From Acidobacteriota bacterium (GTDB lineage: Bacteria > Acidobacteriota > Vicinamibacteria > Vicinamibacterales > CAVVIG01), in NCBI GenBank assembly GCA_020850715.1, contig JADZED010000027.1, forward strand, positions 210,598 to 274,597: a DNA stretch of 64,000 nt. Direction: 5' to 3'. Of the stretch, positions 53,900 to 63,299 are shown one piece after another. Numbering within the stretch: position 1 is the stretch's first letter; each line of letters starts with the position of its first letter. Made by a program: the position numbers and the translations under genes. Under the pieces are notes generated by a model. The model had not been told where the DNA came from, did no database searches, and was given only the letters and a program-made list of their open reading frames with translations.

Positions 53900-56803
53900 G
53901 TGGCGAAGCGACCATCCGCGCCAAAGAACCAGAAGAAGATCGAGACGCTCCGTCATCCCGACGACAAGCGGCTGAACATTCCGACCGCCGAGCATCAGTC
54001 CGTCCTCGAAGCCGAGCACCTCGCTCGTAAAGAGGTTCGCTATCCGCGGAATCCCGACCTCGATCCGCAACTCGTCTGGCGCGGCAAGGACTACCAGGAC
54101 TGGAGCGACCTCATCGTCCAGGCGCCGCCGCTCTATATCCAGGAAAAAGTGCACCCCAAGGTCCTCATCGACGACCTGCTCCGGGAGTCGAAGGGCGTGA
54201 AGGCGCAGGAGTCTGGCGCGCAGGTCGATCTCTTCGCGGACTTCAACGGCGTTGCGGAGGATGCAGAGAGAACAGACTTCTACCAGCACGATCAGAACTG
54301 GACCAACCGGATGATTCTTGGCGATTCGCTTCAGGTAATGGCGAGTCTGGCGGAACGCGAGGGTCTGCGCGGGAAGGTGCAGTGCATCTACATCGACCCG
54401 CCGTACGGCATCAAGTTCAACTCGAATTTCCAGTGGTCGACGACGAGTCGTGATGTGAAGGACGGCAACGCCGCGCATATCACGCGCGAGCCCGAGCAGG
54501 TGAAGGCATTTCGCGACACCTGGCGCGACGGTATTCATAGCTACCTGACCTACCTGCGGGATCGGCTCATCGTTGCGCGGGACCTGCTCGCTGATTCCGG
54601 CTCGCTCTTCCTGCAGATCGGTGATCAGAACGTCCATCGGGTTCGAGCGCTGCTGGACGAGGTATTTGGCGAAGACAACTGCGTTGGGACGATCAACTTT
54701 CAGAAGACCGGGTCAACTGATCAAGACCTACTGCCTCAGACTGTCGACTACATTCTCTTGTACGCAAAGAACATCGCTCTGGTTAAGTACCGCAAGCTTT
54801 ATCAGGAACGAGAGGCTGGCGCGCCTTCGTTGGATCGATACGACCTGGTGATCGATGAAACAGGTAACGTACGACGAGTGACCTCGGCTGAGGCGTCTCA
54901 GAGCGTACCCGCGGCCGGCCTATCGAGAGGGCGACTGACTGCTCTGTCGAGCGCCCGTCCAGCAGGTGAAGGAGATATGAAATCGTTCGACTACCAGGGT
55001 CGAACGTTCACTACTGGTACCGGCACTTTCAAGACCAACCATGCCGGAATGAGTCGCCTTGCGTTGAGCGGCCGATTGTACGCTCCAGCCAAAGCGCTTC
55101 AATACATGCGCAAGGTGCTAGATTTCTCGGTGGTACCTGTCTCAGATCGTTGGGAATCAGTTCAGCTCGGGCTCGGTTTGACATACGTCGTTCAGACGAG
55201 CGTCAAAGTAGTTGAGCGTTGCCTGCTGATGGCGAGTGATCCGGGTGACTTGGTTCTTGACCCTACGTGCGGTTCTGGGACCACTGCCGTTGTGGCCGAG
55301 CAGTGGGGCCGCCGCTGGATCACCATCGACACCTCGCGCGTGGCGCTCGCTCTTGCCCGCGCACGCATCATGGGGGCACGGTATTGGTACTATCTGCTCG
55401 CCGATTCGGCTGGCGGCCTTCGCAAGGAGGCCGAGGTCAGCGGACGTGCGTTCGCCGACAGACCCACGCACAGCAACGTTCGCCACGGTTTCGTCTACGA
55501 GCGCGTGCCGCACATCACGCTCAAGTCGATCGCCAACAACGCGGAGATCGACGTCATCTACGACGAGCACCGCCAGAAGATCCAGGCGGCGCTCGATGCG
55601 CTGAACGCAGCCCTGTGCGGGCACAAGACGCCGTTCCGCGTAACGACCGGTGGACGCGAAAGGAAGGACGTTCGCTTCGACGCGCCGCTGGACGCGACGT
55701 TCACGATGCCGAGCGGCGAAACGGTAGCGGCCTCTCAGTTAGTCGAGTGGGAGGTTCCGCGCGAGGCGCCGGCCGATTGGCCTGAGGCCTCGAAGAAGCC
55801 ACTCGCCAACTTCTGGGAAGCGCGCATCGCCCGCCAAAAGGCGATCGACGCGTCGATCGCGGCCAAGGCGGAGTTCGAATACCTCTACGACCGTCCCTAC
55901 ATCGACGCCAAGACCGTCCGCGTCGCCGGCCCGTTCACGGTCGAGAGCCTCAGCCCGCATCGTACGCTCGGCGTCGACGAGAACGACGAGCTGATCGATC
56001 CGCTCCAGGTCAAGGAGACCAGTCCGCCGTACGGTCAGACGTTCGAGCAGATGATCCTAGACAACCTGCGCGCTGCGGGCGTCCAGCAGGCGCACAAGAC
56101 AGATCGAATCACCTTCACGTCGATGACGCCGTGGCCGGGCGAGATGGTGTGCGCGGAGGGACGCTTCCGCGAGGGCGACAAGGAAAAGAGAGCTGCCATC
56201 TTCATCGGTCCGGAGTTCGGCACCGTCTCACGGCCAGACCTCGTGCAGGCCGCCCGCGAGGCCGGCGATGTGGGGTTCGACGTCCTCATCGCCTGTGCCT
56301 TCAACTACGAGGCCCATGCCAGCGAGTTCAGCAAGCTTGGCCGCATCCCTGTCCTGAAGGCGCGTATGAATGCCGACCTCCACATGGGCGGCGAGCTGAA
56401 GCCCACCGGCAAAGGCAACCTGTTCGTCGTCTTCGGCGAGCCCGACATCGATGTTCTGCACGTGGACGACGGCATGTTGCGCGTGCACGTCAAGGGTGTA
56501 GACGTATTCGACCCGACGACCGGCGAGGTTCGCAGCGACGGCGCCGACGGAATCGCCTGTTGGTTTATCGACACCGACTACAACGAAGAGAGCTTCTTCG
56601 TTCGCCATGCGTACTTTCTCGGACAGAACGATCCGTACGGCGCACTGAAGACGACGCTCAAGGCCGAGATCGACGCCGACGTGTGGGGGACCCTGAACAG
56701 CGAGATCTCGCGCCCGTTCCCGATGCCGAAGAGCGGCCGAATCGCGGTGAAGGTGATCAACCACCTCGGAGACGAGGTCATGAAGGTATTCAGGGTCGAA
56801 TAG
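53900..56803 (+). CDS. Site-specific adenine DNA methyltransferase (type III Mod-like)
   Basis: A 967-residue methyltransferase of the amino-beta class. The catalytic motif IDPPYGIKF (D166) precedes the SAM-binding motif VLDPTCGSGTTAVVAEQWGRR (D454). The segment between (about 180-450) would carry the target-recognition region. The C-terminal third (about 700-967) has FIGPEFGTVSRPDLVQAAREAGDVGFDVLIACAFNYE, a block seen in Mods paired with this type of Res. It would protect host DNA by N6-adenine methylation. The start is GTG 53900, one base after the Res stop. The next gene begins immediately after its TAG. Confidence 0.9.
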   Translation: MAKRPSAPKNQKKIETLRHPDDKRLNIPTAEHQSVLEAEHLARKEVRYPRNPDLDPQLVWRGKDYQDWSDLIVQAPPLYIQEKVHPKVLIDDLLRESKGVKAQESGAQVDLFADFNGVAEDAERTDFYQHDQNWTNRMILGDSLQVMASLAEREGLRGKVQCIYIDPPYGIKFNSNFQWSTTSRDVKDGNAAHITREPEQVKAFRDTWRDGIHSYLTYLRDRLIVARDLLADSGSLFLQIGDQNVHRVRALLDEVFGEDNCVGTINFQKTGSTDQDLLPQTVDYILLYAKNIALVKYRKLYQEREAGAPSLDRYDLVIDETGNVRRVTSAEASQSVPAAGLSRGRLTALSSARPAGEGDMKSFDYQGRTFTTGTGTFKTNHAGMSRLALSGRLYAPAKALQYMRKVLDFSVVPVSDRWESVQLGLGLTYVVQTSVKVVERCLLMASDPGDLVLDPTCGSGTTAVVAEQWGRRWITIDTSRVALALARARIMGARYWYYLLADSAGGLRKEAEVSGRAFADRPTHSNVRHGFVYERVPHITLKSIANNAEIDVIYDEHRQKIQAALDALNAALCGHKTPFRVTTGGRERKDVRFDAPLDATFTMPSGETVAASQLVEWEVPREAPADWPEASKKPLANFWEARIARQKAIDASIAAKAEFEYLYDRPYIDAKTVRVAGPFTVESLSPHRTLGVDENDELIDPLQVKETSPPYGQTFEQMILDNLRAAGVQQAHKTDRITFTSMTPWPGEMVCAEGRFREGDKEKRAAIFIGPEFGTVSRPDLVQAAREAGDVGFDVLIACAFNYEAHASEFSKLGRIPVLKARMNADLHMGGELKPTGKGNLFVVFGEPDIDVLHVDDGMLRVHVKGVDVFDPTTGEVRSDGADGIACWFIDTDYNEESFFVRHAYFLGQNDPYGALKTTLKAEIDADVWGTLNSEISRPFPMPKSGRIAVKVINHLGDEVMKVFRVE

Positions 56804-59800
56804 ATGGCACGAAGAACCGAGCCTGGATCAGAGAAGCTCTATGCCGCTTCGGCCCGAATCGTCGACGTGGCATTTCGTGCGGACGACTCCATCTTAACGC
56901 CGGGGACTCCTATATGGACCGCCGCGAACATCGCAGAACTTCGACAACGGTTTGTGGAGCATCCCGACGAAGGCAAGGACAAATTTGAGGAGAAGCTGCG
57001 CAAGCAGCTTCGCGGTGCGTCCGATCAGGTCGTCCAGCTCGCAGGGGAGATTCTGTACATCTATCTCTGGATTGTCAGCCCGACCGAGATGGGACAGCCG
57101 CGCAAGCTGCAGCTGCTCGCCGACATTCTCAGTTCGTCGAGGAGGCCAGTCGCCATTCCGGCGGATCTTGCGGAAGCGCTCGACCGCGGTATCGTCCGCA
57201 CGGGAACGGCATATCACGCCGCCCGCGACGCGCAGTTTCGGTTTCTGGTCTTGGTTGCTTCCGCGTGGAAAGCGCTCGAACCGGCTCGCCGCGCGTCGCT
57301 CCTTGAGGACCCGTGGCAGTTCAAGGCCTTTTTGGAAGGCTTCGAGGTCAAAAAGGGACAGCCGATGCGGCTCGCCTTGCTGCACATCGTCTTCCCCGAC
57401 GAGTTCGAGCCAATCGTATCCCGGGAGGATAAATCGAAGATAGCTGCCGCCTTCGTGGAGCACGTGTCGGCAGGAGAAACAGACGTCGATAAACAACTCC
57501 TCCAGATCCGTCGCGCTCTCGAGCCGCGGCACGGGGCAGGATTCAACTTCTACAGCAGCGAGCTGAAGCCGACGTGGCGGGAAGAGGAGCCGCCGGCGTC
57601 GCCGCCTAATTCCGAGAACAAGGAACTCGATACCTCAACGTCCATCGAAGCGCGAATTGACGGGAAGCTTCGTCGGGCAATACCCGACGCGGCCACGCGA
57701 GACTCTGTCCTGAAGTTTCTGGCATTCGCCGTTGAAAACGCTGACGAAGAGCGCAGCGACGCCTGGAGACTTCGCGAGACACGGCGTGGACTGGAATTGA
57801 AGGCCGGCCGAATGTCGGCGTTTCGAATCGATCCTGGTGCCATCGGGGTCAGTGTTGTAGGTCCGATCGCCAATGACGTAAGGCTCGCCCTCGGAGCGAC
57901 TGAAGAAGCCGAAGAGGATTGGAAGAAGGTCGCAGGCGGTCTGTTCTTCACTCTACCCGCCGAGAAGGCAGCCAGTGCCCTCGATCTGCTCAAGGAACCA
58001 TTTGGCAAGTTTGTGGACGCGGCCATCGCGAGGGTCCGGCGCGATGTGGACTTGGACGACCACGTACCAGAGGCGATTGCCTACCTTTCGAGGGCCGTTG
58101 GACGTGAACTTCCGCAGCCGGAGCCTCGAACCAGCGCGGCGGATGAACGTGACGACGCGCCAGACGACGAACCAGAGGTATCGCGCGAACCTCGAATCCG
58201 AGGAAGGGCGCCGATCTTCGAGCACGGCCAGCGCGCGATCGCGTCGCTGATCGAAGATATCGACCCCCAGCGCGGAACGATCGCACTGCCGGATCTTCAG
58301 CGTCCATTCGTGTGGGAGGACACAAAGGTCCGCGATCTTCTCGATTCTCTTTTCATCGGATTCCCGGTCGGAACGCTTGTGTTCTGGCACACCTCCGAAG
58401 AAAAAGATGCCCGCGCGCTTGGCGCGTCGAAGCGGGGACTTCGTGCTACCACGCTGGTGATCGACGGACAACAGCGACTGACCTCGCTTTACTCGGTCAT
58501 GCGAGGCAAGGAGATCGAAGACCGCGACGGCTCGAAGCGCCTCATTACCATCGCGTTTCGACCTCGCGATGGCAAGTTCGAGGTTGCCGACGCGGCAATC
58601 CGCAGAAACCCGGAGTTCATCGCCAATGTCACCGAGTTGTGGAATGGACCGAGAACGAAGTTTCAGATCCGCAAGGACCTCCTGAAGACGCTTGCAGACA
58701 AAGGCCATGGCATTGACGATGCGTACGCTGAGGCCGTCGATCAAAACCTGGAGCGCGCACAGGCGATTAAGGACTACCGATTTCCAACGGTCGACATTCG
58801 AAAAACCGCCGCTGCGGAGGAGGCAACAGAGGAGGACGTTGCCGATATCTTCGTCCGCATAAACAACCAAGGCACTCGTCTGGGGCAGGCGGAGTTCGTA
58901 CTGACTCTGCTCTCAGTATTTCATGGGGAGCTGCGGGATCGAATCGAGACGCGCGCTCGCCAGATGTCCGACAACGGCGTGCTGTCACTCGATACGCAGC
59001 AGGTGTTACGAATGGCGTGCGCCGTCGGCTTCGGGCGCGCCAGGATGTCTGCTGTCTACCGCTATCTACGCGGCATTGATCCCGTGACTGGAGACGCTGA
59101 TCCTGCGCGCCGGGTGGAGCGATTGGACACGCTCGATCATGCGGCGACCGAATGCGTCGATGCGACGCGCTGGCGTGACTTCATGCTCCGCGTGACTCAC
59201 GCGGGTTTCGTCAGCCAGGGTCTCCTGGCGTCGACGAACGCGGTGGTCAACGCATACGCGTTCTACATTCTCGGTCGGCGTGCCGAGGTGCCCAAGTCCC
59301 GCCTTGACGAGTCCATCTCTCGCTGGTTGTTTGGAACACTGTTGACGGCCCGGTATTCGGCGTCGTCGGAGACCAAGTTCGAGGAAGACCTTACTCGCGT
59401 TCGGGACGTTACGCCTGGCGATGCCGACGGATTCGTGCGGGCGCTGGACGACGTCCTGTCGGATACGATCACCGGCGACTACTGGACCAGAAGCGTCCCC
59501 GCTGCTCTCGAGACTCAGCGGAGCCGCGCGCCCATGGCCTTAGCATTCCGCGCAGCGCAAGTGATCCTTGGCTCGCGCGCACTCTTTTCAGATTCGCTTC
59601 TACAGAACCTCCTAAATCCTCCAGGACAAGGAGGCCGCGCTGCCAGTGAGATGCATCACCTTTTTCCAAAGGCCTGGCTCCGTGCGCACGGCGTCGAAGA
59701 TCGCCGGCGAATCAACCAGGTGGCGAATCTTGCCGACGTTGGCTGGCACGAGAACAGTACCGTTGGCAAGGAGAGTCCAGCCAAGTACGTGCCGAGGCTG

Positions 59801-60427
59801 CGAAACGCCCTCCACATCGACGACGATCGATGGGGCCGAATGTGCGCCGAGCATGCGCTGCCGCCAAGTTGGGAATCGATGGACTACGCGAACTTCCTGG
59901 ACAGCCGTCGCCCCCGCATGGCGGAGGTTATTCGGATCGCCTATCGCAAGCTCGGAGGCGAAGCGGATGCGCCGCCGCTTACTCCGCCATGGTTCCTTCC
60001 AGGTGCGGAAGCAGTGTGGCAGCGGATCGGCGAGACAGAGCGCGCGCTGCGCGGAGTCGTCCGCCAGACGTATGCCGCACGATTTGGCAGTGACGCGCGA
60101 AACAGGATCGAGGCGACGCTCAACGACGCTGAGCGCGAGCGGTTAGCGCGCGCGCTTCGTTCGTTGCCTTCAGACGCGGATCCGCTTCGAGTGGTCGACT
60201 ACCTGTATCTGGCCCAGCTTCCTTCATTGCTGTTCATGAATGATGTGTGGTCGGAGGTGAAAGCGAAGTTGCGCGCCGGGCCAGATTTCAAGGAGAAGCT
60301 GCGCTCGGCGGTCGAGCAGATTGCACCCGTTCGAAACGAGATTGCGCACGTCCGCGAGGTGTCGGCAGATCGACTTCAGCGGGCGAATGTGGCCTGCAAC
60401 GATGTTCTGCGAATGCTTCAGGAATGA
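56804..60427 (+). CDS. Multidomain DUF262/DUF1524 (GmrSD-like) protein with McrB-N-like and HEPN-like ends
   Basis: A 1207-residue protein. Residues about 150-260 (GQPMRLALLHIVFPDEFEPIVSREDKSKIA, RALEPRHGAGFNFY) resemble the N-terminal module usually placed before McrB-type AAA GTPases. About 290-450 is unassigned. About 470-720 is DUF262 (LPDLQRPFVWEDTKVRDLLDSL, nucleotide motif DGQQR at 554-558, FVRINNQGTRLGQAE). About 930-990 is the DUF1524 HNH region (MHHLFPKAWL at 950-959, ANLADV). The last 90 residues contain RNEIAH (R1177, H1182), the R-x4-H pattern of HEPN RNases. DUF262 relatives restrict modified DNA. It abuts the methylase gene with no gap. Confidence 0.85.
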   Translation: MARRTEPGSEKLYAASARIVDVAFRADDSILTPGTPIWTAANIAELRQRFVEHPDEGKDKFEEKLRKQLRGASDQVVQLAGEILYIYLWIVSPTEMGQPRKLQLLADILSSSRRPVAIPADLAEALDRGIVRTGTAYHAARDAQFRFLVLVASAWKALEPARRASLLEDPWQFKAFLEGFEVKKGQPMRLALLHIVFPDEFEPIVSREDKSKIAAAFVEHVSAGETDVDKQLLQIRRALEPRHGAGFNFYSSELKPTWREEEPPASPPNSENKELDTSTSIEARIDGKLRRAIPDAATRDSVLKFLAFAVENADEERSDAWRLRETRRGLELKAGRMSAFRIDPGAIGVSVVGPIANDVRLALGATEEAEEDWKKVAGGLFFTLPAEKAASALDLLKEPFGKFVDAAIARVRRDVDLDDHVPEAIAYLSRAVGRELPQPEPRTSAADERDDAPDDEPEVSREPRIRGRAPIFEHGQRAIASLIEDIDPQRGTIALPDLQRPFVWEDTKVRDLLDSLFIGFPVGTLVFWHTSEEKDARALGASKRGLRATTLVIDGQQRLTSLYSVMRGKEIEDRDGSKRLITIAFRPRDGKFEVADAAIRRNPEFIANVTELWNGPRTKFQIRKDLLKTLADKGHGIDDAYAEAVDQNLERAQAIKDYRFPTVDIRKTAAAEEATEEDVADIFVRINNQGTRLGQAEFVLTLLSVFHGELRDRIETRARQMSDNGVLSLDTQQVLRMACAVGFGRARMSAVYRYLRGIDPVTGDADPARRVERLDTLDHAATECVDATRWRDFMLRVTHAGFVSQGLLASTNAVVNAYAFYILGRRAEVPKSRLDESISRWLFGTLLTARYSASSETKFEEDLTRVRDVTPGDADGFVRALDDVLSDTITGDYWTRSVPAALETQRSRAPMALAFRAAQVILGSRALFSDSLLQNLLNPPGQGGRAASEMHHLFPKAWLRAHGVEDRRRINQVANLADVGWHENSTVGKESPAKYVPRLRNALHIDDDRWGRMCAEHALPPSWESMDYANFLDSRRPRMAEVIRIAYRKLGGEADAPPLTPPWFLPGAEAVWQRIGETERALRGVVRQTYAARFGSDARNRIEATLNDAERERLARALRSLPSDADPLRVVDYLYLAQLPSLLFMNDVWSEVKAKLRAGPDFKEKLRSAVEQIAPVRNEIAHVREVSADRLQRANVACNDVLRMLQE

Positions 60428-61014
60428 GCGCCACCCCTCCTGGAGTTGTTGTGCTCGGCGGTCCGAACGGCGCGGGCAAGTCGACCGCGGCGCCGCGGCT
60501 GCTGCGCGGGCCACTCAGGGTCGAGGAATTCGTCAACGCCGATACGCTCGCACAGGGGCTCTCAGCGTTCCGGCCTCAGGATGTGGCCATCGAAGCGGGC
60601 CGGATTACGATTGCGCGGCTGGACGCACTGGAATCACAGGGAAAGAGCTTTGCGTTCGAGTCGACGCTTGCAAGCCAGGGGCTGGCCCGCCGTCTCGAGC
60701 GGCTAAGGCGGCGCGGTTACCTGGTGCACATCGTCTACCTCTGGCTGCCCGACGTGGAGTTGGCCCTGGCCAGAATCGCAGAACGCGTGAGGGCGGGTGG
60801 ACACGACGTGCCCGCCGACGCTGTACGGCGACGCTTCGAACGCGGCCGTCGTAACTTCTTCACTTTGTACCGGCCGCTGGCTGACGCGTGGCGATTGTAC
60901 GATGCGACGCCGATCGCCGGGCCGGTACTCGTGGCGTCGGGCGGCACGGGACTCGCGACCCGGGTGCGCAAACGCGAAACCTGGCAGATGGCATCGAAGG
61001 GATCTGAGCAATGA
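60424..61014 (+). CDS. Zeta-toxin-like P-loop kinase
   Basis: A 196-residue P-loop kinase: Walker A VVLGGPNGAGKSTAAPRLL (about residues 9-27), FVNADTLAQGLSAFRPQD, KSFAFESTLAS, VHIVYLWLPDVELALARIAERVRAGGHDVPADAVRRRFERG. This is the zeta/AAA_33 layout, with the FESTL and RV..GGHDVP segments typical of zeta-like proteins. True zeta toxins phosphorylate UDP-N-acetylglucosamine. Many chromosomal relatives are of unknown target. The ATG overlaps the preceding stop (ATGA) and its own stop overlaps the next small gene. Confidence 0.85.
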   Translation: MSATPPGVVVLGGPNGAGKSTAAPRLLRGPLRVEEFVNADTLAQGLSAFRPQDVAIEAGRITIARLDALESQGKSFAFESTLASQGLARRLERLRRRGYLVHIVYLWLPDVELALARIAERVRAGGHDVPADAVRRRFERGRRNFFTLYRPLADAWRLYDATPIAGPVLVASGGTGLATRVRKRETWQMASKGSEQ

Positions 61015-61217
61015 GTCATTCCGAGCCCACACTCAAGGAACTGTTTGAGGACGGCCGCGCGATTGACAAGGCGCTTCGGGACGCTGCCCGGGATGCCCGG
61101 CGGCTGCACAAGGCGCTTGGCAATCCCATGGCGACGTGGAAGGACGGGCAGGTTGTCTGGATCCAGCCTGAAGACATCAAGGTCGACGACGACGGCGAAC
61201 GCGAACCGGCGGAATGA
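61011..61217 (+). CDS. Small acidic/basic helical protein, possible partner of the zeta-like kinase
   Basis: A 68-residue protein (SHSEPTLKELFEDGRAIDKAL, then a WKDGQVVWIQPEDI strand and an acidic tail). The first 45 residues are predicted helical, with charged faces. It is linked by 4-base overlaps to both neighbours. The size and position are consistent with an antitoxin or regulator of the kinase, but it does not resemble epsilon antitoxin and lies downstream of the kinase, not upstream. The role is inferred from context only. Confidence 0.65.
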   Translation: MSHSEPTLKELFEDGRAIDKALRDAARDARRLHKALGNPMATWKDGQVVWIQPEDIKVDDDGEREPAE

Positions 61218-61669
61218 CCTTCCTCATTGCAGATACGTTCACCGACAGCCTTGCTCGCCTGACTGGCGACGAGCAGAAGGCCGCAAAAACGACGGCGTTC
61301 GATCTGCAGATGAATCCGTCCGCACCCGGGCTCAGCTTCCACAAGCTGGACAAGGCGAAGGACAAGCGTTTCTGGTCGGTTCGGGTCAACGCCGACGTCC
61401 GGCTGATCGTCCACAAGACCGACGCCAGCCTCCTCCTCTGCTACGTCGATCATCATGATCGCGCCTATGCCTGGGCCGAGCGTCGCAAACTGGAAACGCA
61501 TCCCACGACTGGTGCCGCGCAGATCATCGAGCTGCGCGAATCGGTACGCGAGATCGTCGTCCCGACATACGTGCGCAGGCAGTGCCGTCGCCGAAAGCGG
61601 TCACAAAACCGCTGGCTGGTACCTCGGAGGACGTACTCCTCGGGTACGGCGTCCCGACCGAATGGCTGA
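61214..61669 (+). CDS. RelE-like N-terminal part of a split helicase gene
   Basis: The first about 120 residues form a RelE/ParE-like domain: FDLQMNPSAPGLSFHKLDKAKDKRFWSVRVNADVRLIVHKTD, LLLCYVDHHDRAYAWAERRKLETHPTTGAAQ. In relatives this domain is fused to the N-terminus of the UvrD-like helicase that follows here in another frame. After about VPTYV (61570) the amino-acid sequence becomes arginine-rich, out-of-frame noise up to the stop at 61669. The gene starts with an ATGA overlap. If no frameshift correction occurs, this makes a free RelE-like protein. Confidence 0.7.
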   Translation: MTFLIADTFTDSLARLTGDEQKAAKTTAFDLQMNPSAPGLSFHKLDKAKDKRFWSVRVNADVRLIVHKTDASLLLCYVDHHDRAYAWAERRKLETHPTTGAAQIIELRESVREIVVPTYVRRQCRRRKRSQNRWLVPRRTYSSGTASRPNG

Positions 61670-63297
61670 AAGAGGTGCGACAAGCCGACGAAGACGGTCT
61701 GTTGGCTCTAGCTGGCTATCTCCCTGCCGAAGCCGCAGAAGCCGTTCTCGAACTGGCAACGGGTGGAACGCCGTACGTGTCGAAGGCCGAACCGGCGCCT
61801 ATTGGTACCGTGCCAGACCCGTTCACACATCCCGACGCACAGCGCCGGTTCCGCGTGGTAACCAGCGTCGAAGAACTTGAACGCGCGATGGACGCACCTT
61901 GGGACAAGTGGGCTGTCTTCCTCCACCCTGAGCAGCGTCAGCTTGTGACCAGAGACTTCAACGGGCCTGCGCGCGTAGCCGGCTCGGCCGGCACAGGAAA
62001 GACCGTGGTCGCGCTTCATCGCGCCGTGCATCTGGCTCGCACGATGCCGGATTGCCGCACCCTGCTCGCGACGTTCTCAGAGCCGTTGGCACATGCGCTG
62101 CGCACCAACGTCAAGCGGTTGATCGGGAATGAGCCTCGTGTGCAGGAACGTCTGGAAGTGCATGCGATGGGAGCCCTGGGCCTACGCCTCCATCAGGCGC
62201 AGCTCGGCCCTGTCCGCCTCGCGTCAAGCGGGGACGTCAACACATTGCTGAGAGAGGCCGCCAGGGCGGCAGGCGATCACAAGTTCTCGCCGCTCTTCCT
62301 TCGGACCGAGTGGGATCAGGTTGTCGATGCGTGGCAGATTGGAACGTGGGAGGCGTATCGCGACGTCCAGCGGCTCGGCCGCCGCACACGGCTTCCGGAA
62401 GCGCGGCGCGAAGTGCTGTGGGCAATGTTCGAGATGGTGCGAGCGGGCCTCAAGGCTCGCGGCCTGATGACCGAATCGGCTGTCTTTCAGGCCCTCGCGA
62501 ACGCTCAGTCCGCTCGATCCCCTGCATTCGACGCCGCGGTCGTCGATGAAGCCCAGGACATCAGCATCGCCCAACTGCGGTTCCTTGCGGCGCTCGGAGG
62601 CTCACGGCCGAACGCCTTGTTCTTTTCAGGAGACATCGGTCAGCGCATCTTCCAACAGCCGTTCTCATGGAAGGCCCTCGGCGTGGATGTACGCGGCCGA
62701 TCGAAGACCCTTCGCGTGAACTACCGAACGTCACACCAGATCAGGGAACAGGCGGACCGCCTCCTTGGCGCTGAGATGGCCGACGCCGACGGCAATCGCG
62801 AGGATCGTCGCCATACCGTCTCCGTGTTCAACGGGCCACCACCTGAGATTCGCAGCTTTCCTTCGGACGCCGATGAGAGCCGGGCCGTCGGTGACTGGCT
62901 GCGGTCTCTCGCGAACGATGGCATTCAGGCTCACGAGATCGGTCTGTTCGTCAGATCGCCGGCGCAGGTTTCCAGAGCGACCGCAGCGGTCAGCGCCGCC
63001 GGCCTGGCCGGGCGCGTTCTCGACGATCGGGTCGCGATCAAGCCAGGAAACATCAGCATCGCCACGATGCATCTGGCCAAGGGGCTAGAATTCCGGGCTG
63101 TGGCGGTGATGGCGTGCGACGACGAGGTGTTGCCGCTGCAGGAGCGAATTGAAAACGTCGGCGATGATGGTGACCTGCAGGAGGTGTACGACACGGAACG
63201 GCAGCTCCTGTACGTGGCATGCACCAGAGCGCGAGATCGACTCTCGATCAGCGGCGTGGAACCGGCGTCCGAGTTTCTGGACGACGTCAAGGGCTGA
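61582..63297 (+). CDS. UvrD/superfamily 1-type DNA helicase
   Basis: A 571-residue superfamily 1 helicase: Walker A GSAGTGKTVVALHRAVHLA (near residue 133), Walker B VVDEAQDIS (near 325), SGDIGQRIF, LRVNYRTSHQIREQA, ATMHLAKGLEFRAVAVMACDDE and LYVACTRARDRLSI. The start shown (GTG 61582) is the most upstream in its frame. Homologues would continue N-terminally into the RelE-like domain of the preceding frame, so a single-base indel near 61570-61585 has probably split one gene. It may unwind DNA and couple a toxin-like domain to it. Confidence 0.88.
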   Translation: MPSPKAVTKPLAGTSEDVLLGYGVPTEWLKEVRQADEDGLLALAGYLPAEAAEAVLELATGGTPYVSKAEPAPIGTVPDPFTHPDAQRRFRVVTSVEELERAMDAPWDKWAVFLHPEQRQLVTRDFNGPARVAGSAGTGKTVVALHRAVHLARTMPDCRTLLATFSEPLAHALRTNVKRLIGNEPRVQERLEVHAMGALGLRLHQAQLGPVRLASSGDVNTLLREAARAAGDHKFSPLFLRTEWDQVVDAWQIGTWEAYRDVQRLGRRTRLPEARREVLWAMFEMVRAGLKARGLMTESAVFQALANAQSARSPAFDAAVVDEAQDISIAQLRFLAALGGSRPNALFFSGDIGQRIFQQPFSWKALGVDVRGRSKTLRVNYRTSHQIREQADRLLGAEMADADGNREDRRHTVSVFNGPPPEIRSFPSDADESRAVGDWLRSLANDGIQAHEIGLFVRSPAQVSRATAAVSAAGLAGRVLDDRVAIKPGNISIATMHLAKGLEFRAVAVMACDDEVLPLQERIENVGDDGDLQEVYDTERQLLYVACTRARDRLSISGVEPASEFLDDVKG

Positions 63298-63299
63298 GC

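Noticed and set aside
50827..56803. Possible DISARM or BREX system
   Set aside because: A helicase plus methylase is present, but no DUF1998 or drmA/drmC-like genes, no PglZ, BrxC or Lon-like genes. Res motifs and the PD-ExK end fit a type III-like restriction pair better.
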